This document shows, in pieces, positions 43,364 to 52,084 of a DNA stretch of 64,000 nucleotides (position 1 is the first letter of the stretch; every line of letters starts with the position of its first letter). The position numbers and the translations under genes are program-made. This stretch comes from Euryarchaeota archaeon UBA130 (GTDB taxonomy: Archaea; Thermoplasmatota; Poseidoniia; Poseidoniales; Thalassarchaeaceae): the NCBI GenBank assembly GCA_002505775.1, contig DAVY01000020.1, positions 15,487-79,486 on the forward strand. The letters are read 5' to 3'. Under the pieces are notes generated by a model, which saw only the letters and a list, made by a program, of their open reading frames with translations, searched no databases and was not told the DNA's origin.

Positions 43364-43379
43364 AATAGAAGGTGAAAAA

Positions 43380-43691
43380 ATGGAATATGTATATGCTGCA
43401 ATGCTACTGCACTCTGCTGAGAAAGAGATTGATGAGAATGGCGTTAGCGCTGTGCTAACCGCCGCTGGAGTGGATGCTGACAGCGCCCGTGTTAAGGCAC
43501 TGGTTGCGTCGTTAGGATCCGTCGATATCGGAGAAGCTATGGCTACCGCTATAGCAGCACCCGTTGCCACAGGCGCCGCGCCTGCCGCAGCCGCAGGAGG
43601 AGCTTCAGAGGCTCCTGCCGAGGCCGCTGCTGAAGAGGAGCCTGAGGAAGACGATGGTGGATTCGAGGGTCTCGGCTCTTTGTTCGGATAA
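43380..43691 (+). CDS. rpl12: 50S ribosomal protein P1 (L12)
   Basis: A 103-residue acidic stalk protein. [20 protein letters not shown] is the classic archaeal P1 start; residues 4-60 form the dimerisation domain. An Ala-rich hinge ([19 protein letters not shown]) and the charged GTPase-recruiting tail [18 protein letters not shown] follow. The frame is open upstream to 43248 through the end of rpl10, but the ATG at 43380, after GAAGGTG, gives the canonical protein. It is the last gene of the stalk operon. Confidence 0.96.
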   Translation: MEYVYAAMLLHSAEKEIDENGVSAVLTAAGVDADSARVKALVASLGSVDIGEAMATAIAAPVATGAAPAAAAGGASEAPAEAAAEEEPEEDDGGFEGLGSLFG

Positions 43692-43710
43692 GCATTAGCA
43701 AAAGATAGGA

Positions 43711-43747
43711 TTCGCGAAGGCGCTATGGGCGATAGCCTGTTAGCGAA
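43711..43747 (+). terminator. Imperfect hairpin downstream of the stalk operon
   Basis: Twenty bases after the rpl12 stop, TTCGC (43711-43715) can pair with GCGAA (43743-43747), enclosing GG-cg-CTAT (43719-43726) paired with ATAGCC (43732-43737) around a five-base loop. It may mark the transcript 3' end or protect it. No T-run follows; a regulatory site for the next gene, which starts 6 bp further on, is the alternative. Confidence 0.35.
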
Positions 43748-43752
43748 GCCGG

Positions 43753-44196
43753 ATGCACCCCAATCGTATACTAGAGATTCCAGTCTCAATAACCCCCACC
43801 GATGCGATTAGGTACTTCAGAATAGCATGTGAAAGACGAGGATGGGAAGGGACCAGGCTGGAAGAAAGCAGGGTAGTTCACAGATGGGCCATCATAATGC
43901 CCATAGCTAGGTCAGCAAGAGTGATTGGGCTCTCGATAGATAGTGGTTCTGGAGTGGGTCTGTCTTTGAGATCATGGAGCTACACACCTGGTTCTGCAGG
44001 TAGCATAACTATGGTTTCATTCGAGATTCCATCGGGAATAGATGGAGATGAGTGGTCTACTTTCCTTCGTGAGTGGCATGATTCCCTTCCTAGGTGCCCT
44101 TGGAAGTGGAGTTTTGGAGAGCGCTCCATGATTGGCTACTTCAGTCCAGAATTCAGAAAATCAAGAAAGGCGTTTTTGTCAGAGGGTATTATTTGA
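43753..44196 (+). CDS. Hypothetical protein downstream of the ribosomal stalk operon
   Basis: A 147-residue soluble protein of no family known to me. It shows alternating strands and helices: ILEIPVSITPTDAIRYFRIA, then SARVIGLSIDSGSGVGLSLR, then ITMVSFEIPSGIDGDEWSTF, and a Trp-rich end RCPWKWSFGERSMIGYFSPE. The F-E-I-P-S-G-x-D-G-D-E segment, followed by a helix, looks like a compact alpha-beta domain. There are no membrane helices or metal-binding clusters. It may be read through from the stalk operon or have its own promoter around the hairpin. Confidence 0.6.
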   Translation: MHPNRILEIPVSITPTDAIRYFRIACERRGWEGTRLEESRVVHRWAIIMPIARSARVIGLSIDSGSGVGLSLRSWSYTPGSAGSITMVSFEIPSGIDGDEWSTFLREWHDSLPRCPWKWSFGERSMIGYFSPEFRKSRKAFLSEGII

Positions 44197-44274
44197 CTTG
44201 AAATCCTAACTTTCAGAGAGAGGATTTGAAAGAGGGAGTGATTTTCAAGTGCCGAGTAGGAGGGGAATAAAGGC

Positions 44275-44940
44275 ATGTTCGATAGTCCGAGGAAAATTGG
44301 GATGCTCGCGGGTTCGTTGGCATTCATGGTTTTATTTCCACTATATTTCGCATGGATGCCTCTAGCGGATGAAGGTCTGTCGTCTGGAGGGGCGGGACCC
44401 CAAGGAAATTGGGAGGTTAGCTTCATTGAGAGTGAGGTTATTTTCCAAGAGTCAGCAGTTTTAGAAGACGGGGATACCCACATTACAGAATTCATTGTGG
44501 GGCTCGATGACATAGGAGAAATGGAGATAGGGTCCGTAGAATTGATAGTTCAGTGTAACGATAATGACGATCCTGGGCCGGGTTTTACTGACAGTGTGGA
44601 TGGAATAAGTGATCTAATGGATGTTGAGGGGCACTCATCTGGTGATATTGAGGACCAGAGTGCAGATGGCACCTGTGCCGGAGGAAATGGTGGGTTCACA
44701 ATCAGATGGGATGTTACCACCAATTACACAGGGGAGAGTTTCACTATCACATCATCACAGAAAACAATATCAGAGACGTGGAATGATGGCGGTTTTGGTA
44801 TTGGGACATGGTCAGCTACGCTCACGGCGGAAGTTAACTCGGCTCCTGTGGTGGGACAGATAGTGGACTCAGATGAGGAATTTGATATCACGTGGAGGAT
44901 GGTGACTTACGAAGTTGTCATCGAAGAGTCATTGGCCTAG
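44275..44940 (+). CDS. Membrane-anchored extracytoplasmic hypothetical protein
   Basis: A 221-residue protein with an N-terminal membrane helix (IGMLAGSLAFMVLFPLYFAW, residues 7-26), which acts as signal anchor. The rest is a beta-rich, acidic domain exposed outside, with two cysteines (ELIVQCNDNDDP and GTCAGGNGG) and a regular strand pattern (FTIRWDVTTNYTGESFTITS; WSATLTAEVNSAPVVGQIVD). It resembles small Ig-like or jelly-roll surface proteins, but no family is recognised. It is convergent with the YchF-type GTPase gene. Confidence 0.65.
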   Translation: MFDSPRKIGMLAGSLAFMVLFPLYFAWMPLADEGLSSGGAGPQGNWEVSFIESEVIFQESAVLEDGDTHITEFIVGLDDIGEMEIGSVELIVQCNDNDDPGPGFTDSVDGISDLMDVEGHSSGDIEDQSADGTCAGGNGGFTIRWDVTTNYTGESFTITSSQKTISETWNDGGFGIGTWSATLTAEVNSAPVVGQIVDSDEEFDITWRMVTYEVVIEESLA

Positions 44941-44945
44941 GATCC

Positions 44946-46226
44946 TTAGGACTTTGAGTGTATCCTGATAACGTCATTATCCATTATCTCATACTCAGAA
45001 CCGATTATCCTTCCAGTTCGGGCATCAACGGCCCTGATGAATCCTTGGCCTAAATCAGTATGAACATGGAATGCCAGTCCCTTAGCGGTAGTCCCTGGGG
45101 GAACAAGGATAGCGTCTGGGAGAGTATTTCCATCACCATCTGCCCAATGTGTCTCGTCCTGAACAGGATATGCCACCTTGCGAGAAAGTGTACCGAATAC
45201 GACTTCTGAGAGTAGCCCGAATAGCCCGCCTCCTTCCCAAGTCAGAGATTCAGAAATGGAATGTAATGCCTTTCTCTGCTGCTCGTTCATAGTCTCCTCA
45301 CCCTTCTGAGAGATATCAAATTTCGAATCTCCCGGTCGACGTTCGATCAATCCAGCCGCACTGGCCCTACTCAGCGCAAGTTCGGCCTCAGCACTCGTGA
45401 GGACGACCTTTCCCCCTGAAGCCTCAATTTCTGTTTTCAGCTCGTTACAGCGATGTACTTGATTGTCAGCCTTATTTGCCGCGATGGATATTGGAAACAA
45501 TGCCCTGCGAATCTCTGAAGATAGAGTCATTAACTCAGAATCCCCCCATTGCGACGCCGATTCGGACCCAGGATGACGAGTGCGTACAGCTGCAATGCCT
45601 GTGTTGATATGGCTCTCCGTAGCTCCTATTCCTGTCAATTGAGTGAGTATGTATTCAGAAAGAGCCTTCTCACCCTCTGCCTGAACTCTCCTAGCGGCCC
45701 GACTCCATCCCCCGCGTAGGATACCAGCAATCCAAGCCTCGATTTCCGATACAAGAAAGCGGTGTTCCTCTATAGGCTCTGACCCCCCGGTACCAACGGG
45801 ATTTCCCTCCAAATCAGTGGAGCCGGATACATCGACTACCTGAATCAGCGCATCGCATCGAGCTAAGTCAGATAGGAATTGATTGCCTCGACCCTTGCCC
45901 TCATGAGCCCCTGGAACCAGACCTGCAACATCAACAAGAGTGACTGGGACTAGTCTTCGATACTCAACGCAAGAGCCAGAGTTGGGCTCGCATATACTAC
46001 CTTTTCTTGTATCGTCCTCATTGACTGGTTCGAGTCTCCCCGCATCCTCTTTACGTTCTCTTAACTCTGAACAAGGGCACTTTGAGGGCAGGGGTAGCCA
46101 TGCCACGCCAACATTGGGATCTATGGTTGTAAAGGGGTAGTTTGCGATTTCTACTGGTGTCTGTGTCATAGCAGAGAATATCGTCGATTTGCCGACATTT
46201 GGCTTGCCGACTAGTCCGATCCGCAT
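44946..46226 (-). CDS. YchF/Obg-type GTPase with TGS domain
   Basis: A 426-residue P-loop GTPase. G1 is RIGLVGKPNVGKSTIFSAMT, and G2/switch ANYPFTTIDPNVGVAWLP is highly characteristic of the YchF/archaeal Obg-like group. G3 is VTLVDVAGLVPGAHEGKGRG and G4 ISIAANKADNQVHRC. The C-terminal TGS domain is seen as AILVPPGTTAKGLAFHVHTD, then QGFIRAVDARTGRIIGSEY. A cysteine-rich insertion (KCPCSELRERKEDAG plus GSICEPNSGSCVEY) near residues 54-90 suggests bound zinc. Such factors act on ribosomes. Confidence 0.9.
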   Translation of the reverse strand: MRIGLVGKPNVGKSTIFSAMTQTPVEIANYPFTTIDPNVGVAWLPLPSKCPCSELRERKEDAGRLEPVNEDDTRKGSICEPNSGSCVEYRRLVPVTLVDVAGLVPGAHEGKGRGNQFLSDLARCDALIQVVDVSGSTDLEGNPVGTGGSEPIEEHRFLVSEIEAWIAGILRGGWSRAARRVQAEGEKALSEYILTQLTGIGATESHINTGIAAVRTRHPGSESASQWGDSELMTLSSEIRRALFPISIAANKADNQVHRCNELKTEIEASGGKVVLTSAEAELALSRASAAGLIERRPGDSKFDISQKGEETMNEQQRKALHSISESLTWEGGGLFGLLSEVVFGTLSRKVAYPVQDETHWADGDGNTLPDAILVPPGTTAKGLAFHVHTDLGQGFIRAVDARTGRIIGSEYEIMDNDVIRIHSKS

Positions 46227-46258
46227 GTTTACCGCCCGATGCGAGGGGTTTCATATCC

Positions 46259-47926
46259 TCAAAGTTCGGTAGCTGAGCCTTCCTCTTCACTCTGTCCTGA
46301 GGGAGAAACCTCAGTGTCGAGAGTAGCCCCGCTAGCCAGAATCTTTCTGATTGTAGTTGGTGATGTCAGTGTGTATGATTCAACAGAAATCGATGAAGTT
46401 GAGGAAGTACTTGCGGTTTGGACCGCCCTTCCCCTGAATTGACCGCTTATGGCGTTGGTGCAGTGGAATATGGCACCAACCACGGTCCCGTAGAACATTA
46501 CTGACCCGACCTTCCTGAGTTCGTCATTTATTGAGGCACCCTGCTCGGCCATTGACTCCGTGAGAGCCATATCAGTGAAGTCAGACATCATGGTTATCAA
46601 TAGGCCGAGGAAGGCCCCCGCGGTCATCATCCAATAGGCCCACCTAGACCTGTTCTCCGATAATTGATGCCTACCACTGGCTCTTGGGAGGATACTCAGA
46701 GCCGCACCGAGGGAAAGTGGAATCATTACAAGCCAAATCGCCATTAAATCGAGAGACTGCGAAATTCCAGTTAGTTCGTTGACACCTCCGAGAGCGTCTG
46801 TCTGCACAAAAAGAGCTCCGATAGCAACCGGGACAAGCATCCATGATCCGAGATTCAGTTCCGCGATACCGGGTGCATCAGGATTCTCGACAAAGGCATC
46901 TGAACCCCTGAGAGTCACCAGCATGTTAGCGCTGAATGCGATAATTGGCATTGCGGCTAGGGCCATCAGGAATGAGCCAGATATAACGTCCCTCGACGTG
47001 GCATCGAGTTCGCTTGAGGACAAGGAGAACAAGTCGGTTACCATCGACGAGTCCGTTGATCCCATGGGATTGATAGTGACCAATGCTCCGAATAGTGTGA
47101 AAGCCACCAGGGATTTTGACCACAATGGATTCCCTGAACCAACAGATGCCGAGTATAGGGAGACTCCAGCCAGACCACAGAAAAAGAAGGTCCCTCCTGA
47201 CAAGTGGAAGAGTAGCCATTGGCCTGTTCCCTCCTCATATGCGCCACTCACGAACACTGCTAGAATCGCGGCAATATTCCCAATGACTGCAAACAATATC
47301 AGCCATCCAGGGAATGGGATATCCTTGGTTGCCTCGGAAACAGTGATTATCATGTTGATTACAATGGCTATCGAGGCCAGGGAAAGCAATAGATTTGCGA
47401 CGGGTAGTATTGTAATTCCAAGAATGACGCTATTCTGCGAGCCTATGAACATCAGCAATACGGACAGTGTCCAAAGAAGGGATACCAACGTAGCATTGGA
47501 CTCGCTAGCCAAGTTTGTTCCGGATAGCTTTGGTAGGGCGTGCAGAGATGCGCCGATAACCATCATCCCGATAGCTCCAAATAAAGCAGTCAATCTACCT
47601 GCGTAAATAAACTCAGATGACTTTGGATGATATCCCCATGACTCAAAGCTGTGTAGAGCGGTGGGGTCATGTGTCAGCCAGAGCCCTACGAAGGTGAATG
47701 TTGAGGCCGCGAATGTCCAAACGAAACCGTGGATTATCCATGCAGTTGTTGCAGAGCCGGGGCGTCCACTGACGAAATCTATTGCCGGCCCGAGGGCCTT
47801 CTCGAGCATGAACATGCTGAGGCTCTTGGATACGTCACTGAATATCCACAGGCCTCTCTTTATCAGTATGAAGAATATAGCCAAGATGAGCCAAAAGACT
47901 GCTAAAGTGGAAATTATGACATCCAT
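46259..47926 (-). CDS. Polytopic membrane protein distantly resembling heme-copper oxidase subunit I
   Basis: A 555-residue protein with about 12-14 hydrophobic helices. The second helix has WIIHGFVWTFAASTFTFVG (His about 66), matching the H-G heme-ligand helix of oxidase subunit I. A later helix has WLLFHLSGGTFFFCGLAG (His about 241), reminiscent of the CuB helix VI, and AIFHCTNAISGQ lies near residue 486. The H-x-H pair of helix X and the HH of helix VII are not seen. A divergent cbb3/NorB-like subunit with fewer cofactors is my best reading, with moderate doubt. The 91-residue membrane protein 8 bp upstream is probably co-expressed. Confidence 0.5.
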   Translation of the reverse strand: MDVIISTLAVFWLILAIFFILIKRGLWIFSDVSKSLSMFMLEKALGPAIDFVSGRPGSATTAWIIHGFVWTFAASTFTFVGLWLTHDPTALHSFESWGYHPKSSEFIYAGRLTALFGAIGMMVIGASLHALPKLSGTNLASESNATLVSLLWTLSVLLMFIGSQNSVILGITILPVANLLLSLASIAIVINMIITVSEATKDIPFPGWLILFAVIGNIAAILAVFVSGAYEEGTGQWLLFHLSGGTFFFCGLAGVSLYSASVGSGNPLWSKSLVAFTLFGALVTINPMGSTDSSMVTDLFSLSSSELDATSRDVISGSFLMALAAMPIIAFSANMLVTLRGSDAFVENPDAPGIAELNLGSWMLVPVAIGALFVQTDALGGVNELTGISQSLDLMAIWLVMIPLSLGAALSILPRASGRHQLSENRSRWAYWMMTAGAFLGLLITMMSDFTDMALTESMAEQGASINDELRKVGSVMFYGTVVGAIFHCTNAISGQFRGRAVQTASTSSTSSISVESYTLTSPTTIRKILASGATLDTEVSPSGQSEEEGSATEL

Positions 47927-47934
47927 GATATCAC

Positions 47935-48213
47935 CTACTCGCTAGTAGCCTCCGCAAGCATGGTCGCGATTATGGAAAATGCACCAAAAATAACACCGAG
48001 GAGGAAGAACCAGATCCCAGAATCGAATACTCCCTCAAACATAGGAAGTACTTCGGAGACCACAGGCATGTCTCTGCCAGGGAATAAGATGCCGTAGAGT
48101 ACAAGGAAAGATAGCATAGTTACGAATCCTAGCACCAATACTATTCCAGAGGAAGCTGGCTCTTTCTCACCTTGAATAAACACATCAACAGAACTCGGTA
48201 CATCGGCAGACAT
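47935..48213 (-). CDS. Small membrane protein, partner of oxidase-like protein
   Basis: About 92 residues with two hydrophobic helices, GIVLVLGFVTMLSFLVLYGI and SGIWFFLLGVIFGAFSIIAT, separated by a loop PGRDMPVVSEVLPMFEGVFD. The N-terminus is acidic and polar. The ATG at 48213 (MSADVPSSVD) was preferred over an in-frame one at 48306. It lies immediately upstream of the oxidase-like gene on the same strand (8 bp apart), as small accessory subunits of respiratory complexes often do. Function is inferred from context only. Confidence 0.6.
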   Translation of the reverse strand: MSADVPSSVDVFIQGEKEPASSGIVLVLGFVTMLSFLVLYGILFPGRDMPVVSEVLPMFEGVFDSGIWFFLLGVIFGAFSIIATMLAEATSE

Positions 48214-48302
48214 AGACACACACCTCGCAAACGCGACAGAAGCGGACCGAACCAACAGAGATTGCCCCTTAAGCATTGGGCGGGGTGTAATGTCCCCAGC
48301 AC

Positions 48303-49436
48303 TCAAGGAGCACGCATGCGGTCCAACGGGTTCCCCCTCCTGTGGATGCCTGCGCCCATAGGGGCAGGAAGAGTAGCGTCACTCTGAATCTCGGCGTGCC
48401 ATGCCTTCTTGCACTCGCATTCTAACCCTGTGAATTCCCTTAAGTCCCCGGAAACGGAGTACCTCTCAATTGCTGCCACGACTTCTGAATCGCACGAGCC
48501 ACAGTTGTGAGATCCCCTGGTCTTCCCCCCTGCAGTTGGATGTACGATTACCCTGCAATCGGTATTGGATACATCAGCATGCGTCCTTACGATCATTTCT
48601 ACCAATGACCAAAGCCACGGAGGGCGATACTCCCTGTTTCTGAAGAGCCTGTCCACGATTGTACCCCTTTGAATGTTCATTGGATTTATTGACACTTCGT
48701 CAGATATCTTGGATACTTCCATTACCCACTTTGAAGTATGTTCTAAGGCGTCTCCCTCGGACATGAATGGTGGCTTGAAAAGGAGATATGTCTTTACTCT
48801 TAATGAGTTTTCTCTAAGTAATTCCACGGCCCTGTGCCATTGTCTGATTGAGAAGCCTTTGTTAGCATGAAATCTCAGAACGGTGTTGTCATATGCCTCC
48901 AAACCTATTGCTACAGTACAACCCGGGTGCCTCTCGGCGACCCATGCCAATTTCTCTTCCGTACACATTTGTGCCTGAGCTTCGACGACTAGGTGTAGTC
49001 CCATCTCGTAGGTCTCCCTCAACACATGTTCTTGCCACTCAGGAGGGTTCTCTCTATCCTCAAAGAATGTTCCAGATGTGTATACCTTGACCATTTTACA
49101 TCCCTTGAAATTCTCAGTTTTCCTCTTGGCTTCTTCCCACTGAGAGAACATATCCTCAGATGTAACATCGTCCCTGACATCATTGAAGTAGCCACAAAAT
49201 GTGCAACCTGACTTCCACCACCATGCACAACCCTTGGTTCTTAGGATTACCGTGACGGCTGTGCAGGGAGATCCGTCGGGGAGATTCTCCGGTGTCTTGT
49301 ATACCGTAACTGGTTTGGAAGCGTCCCATGACTCTCGTGAGGCTACTGATTCAGGAGTATTCTCAGGAGCTTTTACGAGATGGTGGATTTTGACTGGCTT
49401 CTCACCATCGCCCATCAGTCCGCAAGACTGAGTCAT
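48303..49436 (-). CDS. Archaeosine synthase radical SAM subunit RaSEA
   Basis: A 377-residue radical SAM enzyme. The cluster motif is RTKGCAWWWKSGCTFCGYFN, C-x7-C-x2-C at residues 70, 78 and 81, spaced as in RaSEA (COG1244 type) rather than the usual C-x3-C-x2-C. Internal strands KMVKVYTSGTFFEDRENPP and CTVAIGLEAYDNTVLRFHAN are also typical. A C-terminal cysteine group (HNCGSCDSEVV; LECECKKAWHAE) may bind metal. RaSEA and ArcS convert preQ0-tRNA to archaeosine at tRNA position 15. The partner ArcS/TGT genes are not in this window. Its stop overlaps the neighbouring small membrane gene region only slightly. Confidence 0.85.
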   Translation of the reverse strand: MTQSCGLMGDGEKPVKIHHLVKAPENTPESVASRESWDASKPVTVYKTPENLPDGSPCTAVTVILRTKGCAWWWKSGCTFCGYFNDVRDDVTSEDMFSQWEEAKRKTENFKGCKMVKVYTSGTFFEDRENPPEWQEHVLRETYEMGLHLVVEAQAQMCTEEKLAWVAERHPGCTVAIGLEAYDNTVLRFHANKGFSIRQWHRAVELLRENSLRVKTYLLFKPPFMSEGDALEHTSKWVMEVSKISDEVSINPMNIQRGTIVDRLFRNREYRPPWLWSLVEMIVRTHADVSNTDCRVIVHPTAGGKTRGSHNCGSCDSEVVAAIERYSVSGDLREFTGLECECKKAWHAEIQSDATLPAPMGAGIHRRGNPLDRMRAP

Positions 49437-49480
49437 GACATTCCCTCTGGGGGCGTACTATTGAACATTGACCGAAGTAG

Positions 49481-51337
49481 GTGAGTCCCAGGTTACCAGA
49501 TTACGTAGGCGACACTAAAGACCAAGTATATTCTCAGGAGGCCATGGCGAGAGGCTTTGGGGGACTTTTGGCCAATTCAGAAACTGTAGATAGGCTTCTG
49601 GATGAGATGGACCCAGCAGACAAGAAATCATTGCAAAGTTGGTACTGGTTTGACTGGGCCAATCAAGCGTTTGCACTTACCGTAATCACGGTAGTCGTTC
49701 CGACATTATTGTCTAACATGTTCAATCTAGCGAATGGAGGGAGTGCGGATTATGCTGGTATGACCTTTACCGGGGACAGTTTCTATGCCGTCGTTCTTGG
49801 AATATCGAGTGTCTTTGTGGCGATAGTTAGTCCGGTTCTGGGTGCTATAGCTGATAGAATGCCAATAAAGAAGAAGATTTTGAGGGTTTACACCGTAGTG
49901 GGAATTCTGTTCACAGGGCTAATGGGTTTAGCCCCTTACATGGATGATAATTCTTCTTACAAATTCCTCGCAATCTGTCTAATCATGGGCAATATTGGAT
50001 TCGCAGGAGGCCATGCAATCTACTCAGCTTTCCTTCCATACCTCGGTGATAGGAGGCTAATGGACCACATTTCTAGCTGGGGATACGCGTATGGTTTTCT
50101 TGGAGGTTGCATACTCCTAACAGTCCATCTAGCTGTAGGACTGAGATTTGGATTTGAAGATCCAGACGTCCAATGTTTTGTTTTCGTGACTAGCGCACTT
50201 TGGTGGTTAGGATTCTCGGTTCCAATGTTCCGAAACACCCCTGAACCAGAAATACCCAACCCAACAGAATACCCCAACGTGTTTGAAGCGGTTAAAGACG
50301 GGCTGAGGGAGATTAAGACCACTTTCTCGGAGATTCGAAGATACAAGGTCCTGAGTCTCTTCATGTGTGGATACTTGCTTTTCTATGATGGTGTAAACGC
50401 CATAGGGGGTTTGGCGGCGGCATATGCTGATTCGGTTCTAAGGATTGATTTTACCATGAATTTCGTCCTTCTTCTGTCCGCAAATATTGTAGCGATTCCG
50501 ATGACCATCATCGGAGCTTCACTAGCTAGCAAATATGGGAATAAGAATATTCTAGGTGGCGCTTTAACCATATTCTGTGTGATTTCAGTTCTTGGGGTCG
50601 GCTTCGCTCCCCTTGAGCTGGGTAGCGATCATGAGAGGTATGATTTTCAATATGACTGGGATGAGGACGAAGATGCCTACAAGCTGTCTACACTCTATGA
50701 TAGGGGGGTTGATGGGTGGGTCAGTGAATCAGGAGAGGGTGATGAGGATTTCAGGTTGGCTTTCCTTTCATTCATGAAGAATGGGGACGAGGAGATTAGC
50801 TTATTGGCTTTGGATGATGCTTCCTCTCTTTCGGCTGAGATGGTGAATGAGACCAATCACAGGTTCTCATTCTCTTTCAAAGGGGGGCCTTTGGACGGTG
50901 ATGTCTCCGTTGGAGATGAACATCCTACAATAATTGAGGGAGGCCCGATAGATTGGTGGCCGAATTTCTTGAGAGATAATATTTGGGAGCCTGCTGGACT
51001 TGGCATAAACCTCCAGTGGGTCATTTTAGGTATGTCATTTGGGATGGTGATGGGAGTGGCAGGGGCACTCTCAAGGAGTCTTTTCAGTGTTCTAATTCCT
51101 ACCACCAAGACAACTGAGTTCTTCGGGTTCTTCGCCTTCATAGGAAAGGCAGTTTCTGTACTGGGACCTATCGTTTATGCGATTGTAGCCGCTTCAATGG
51201 ATAGCAGAATGGGTCTTTTGAGTGTTGTAGTCCCTATATTGATGGGGATGTGTTTCTTTTTCGTAGTGGATGTTGATGAAGGGATCAGGGTTGCTAAAGA
51301 GGTGGATGACGAAGCCATGGGAGTCGTTGAAGAATGA
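49481..51337 (+). CDS. Atg22/UMF1-like major facilitator transporter
   Basis: A 618-residue MFS transporter of the UMF1/vacuole-effluxer Atg22 group. The diagnostic YWFDWANQAFALTVITVVVP begins helix 1, and SPVLGAIADRMPIKKKILRV is the MFS A-loop. About 12 helices are predicted. Between late helices there is an extra hydrophilic segment of about 125 residues (about 380-505), strongly acidic (DFQYDWDEDEDAYK), that most relatives lack. Amino acid efflux is known for yeast Atg22; the substrate here is unknown. GTG start at 49481; the stop overlaps the next gene as ATGA. Confidence 0.87.
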   Translation: MSPRLPDYVGDTKDQVYSQEAMARGFGGLLANSETVDRLLDEMDPADKKSLQSWYWFDWANQAFALTVITVVVPTLLSNMFNLANGGSADYAGMTFTGDSFYAVVLGISSVFVAIVSPVLGAIADRMPIKKKILRVYTVVGILFTGLMGLAPYMDDNSSYKFLAICLIMGNIGFAGGHAIYSAFLPYLGDRRLMDHISSWGYAYGFLGGCILLTVHLAVGLRFGFEDPDVQCFVFVTSALWWLGFSVPMFRNTPEPEIPNPTEYPNVFEAVKDGLREIKTTFSEIRRYKVLSLFMCGYLLFYDGVNAIGGLAAAYADSVLRIDFTMNFVLLLSANIVAIPMTIIGASLASKYGNKNILGGALTIFCVISVLGVGFAPLELGSDHERYDFQYDWDEDEDAYKLSTLYDRGVDGWVSESGEGDEDFRLAFLSFMKNGDEEISLLALDDASSLSAEMVNETNHRFSFSFKGGPLDGDVSVGDEHPTIIEGGPIDWWPNFLRDNIWEPAGLGINLQWVILGMSFGMVMGVAGALSRSLFSVLIPTTKTTEFFGFFAFIGKAVSVLGPIVYAIVAASMDSRMGLLSVVVPILMGMCFFFVVDVDEGIRVAKEVDDEAMGVVEE

Positions 51338-52080
51338 GGAACTTCACAGTCATTCAAAACGTGCTTACTGCAATAGTTATTCCATTCTTGACAGTTATTG
51401 TGGGAATATCCTCTATTCCCGCAATCTATCTATTTCTCTTTATTTTGGAGTCGGGCGGAGTAAAAGCTTCCTCATTTTCGGAAATTGAGTCCGTGTCTTT
51501 GTTGGATTTCTTGTTTGTCGGAGTGGGATTGGGGATGGCAATAATGTCCTGGGGAGTGACTCTGGTAATACTATCAGGGGCATTGGGAGGACTATTCCGT
51601 CCAAGACTAGAGCCTGGCAGGTACCCTTTGCAATCATTCGTAACAATACAATGGGCCTGGTCTATGATATTCCACAGAATTGCCCTATTCTTCCTGCCAT
51701 ATCTTGTTCCTTCATTCATAGGAAACACGTATTACCGACTCTCAGGGGCAAAATTGGGTAAAGGAGTTCAAATCAATTCTGCACATGTGAACGATGCTGG
51801 ATCTGTCACTCTTGGAAATGGTGTGGTGCTCGGAGGTAATGCAACCATTAACGCACATCTTACAGAGAAGGGAGAGCTGGTGATGGCTCCTGTCACGGTT
51901 GGGGATGGTGCCCTTCTTGGTATGGGTTCAGTTGTGCAACCGGGTTGTACTATCGGACAAGATGCGATAGTGGCTTCGAGGGCGGTCGTTCCCAAGTGGA
52001 CCGAGATACCTCCCGGAGAAGTTTGGGCGGGAATACCTGCCAAGTGCATAAGAAGGGCCGATGGTTCTAGGCCCGACTGA
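51334..52080 (+). CDS. Membrane-attached left-handed beta-helix (hexapeptide) acyltransferase-like protein
   Basis: A 248-residue protein with two membrane helices at the N-terminus (residues 9-38 and 57-85) and a C-terminal left-handed beta-helix of hexapeptide repeats. The latter reads GAKLGKGVQINSAHVNDAGS, VTLGNGVVLGGNATINAHL and GDGALLGMGSVVQPGCTIGQ, with PAKCIRR after the last turn. The C-terminus resembles amino-acid/sugar acetyltransferase and Pls/PosA-type domains used on lipids or non-ribosomal peptides. It overlaps the Atg22-like transporter gene (ATGA) and may act on the exported compound (inference). Confidence 0.75.
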   Translation: MRNFTVIQNVLTAIVIPFLTVIVGISSIPAIYLFLFILESGGVKASSFSEIESVSLLDFLFVGVGLGMAIMSWGVTLVILSGALGGLFRPRLEPGRYPLQSFVTIQWAWSMIFHRIALFFLPYLVPSFIGNTYYRLSGAKLGKGVQINSAHVNDAGSVTLGNGVVLGGNATINAHLTEKGELVMAPVTVGDGALLGMGSVVQPGCTIGQDAIVASRAVVPKWTEIPPGEVWAGIPAKCIRRADGSRPD

Positions 52081-52084
52081 ACAA

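Noticed and set aside
43248..43379. N-terminal extension of ribosomal P1
   Set aside because: It overlaps the acidic end of rpl10 in another frame and gives a basic Lys/Arg tract; the canonical P1 start is the ATG at 43380.
46779..47606. 275-codon plus-strand open frame opposite the oxidase-like gene
   Set aside because: Antisense shadow of a membrane-protein gene; the residue make-up is irregular and no motif is visible.
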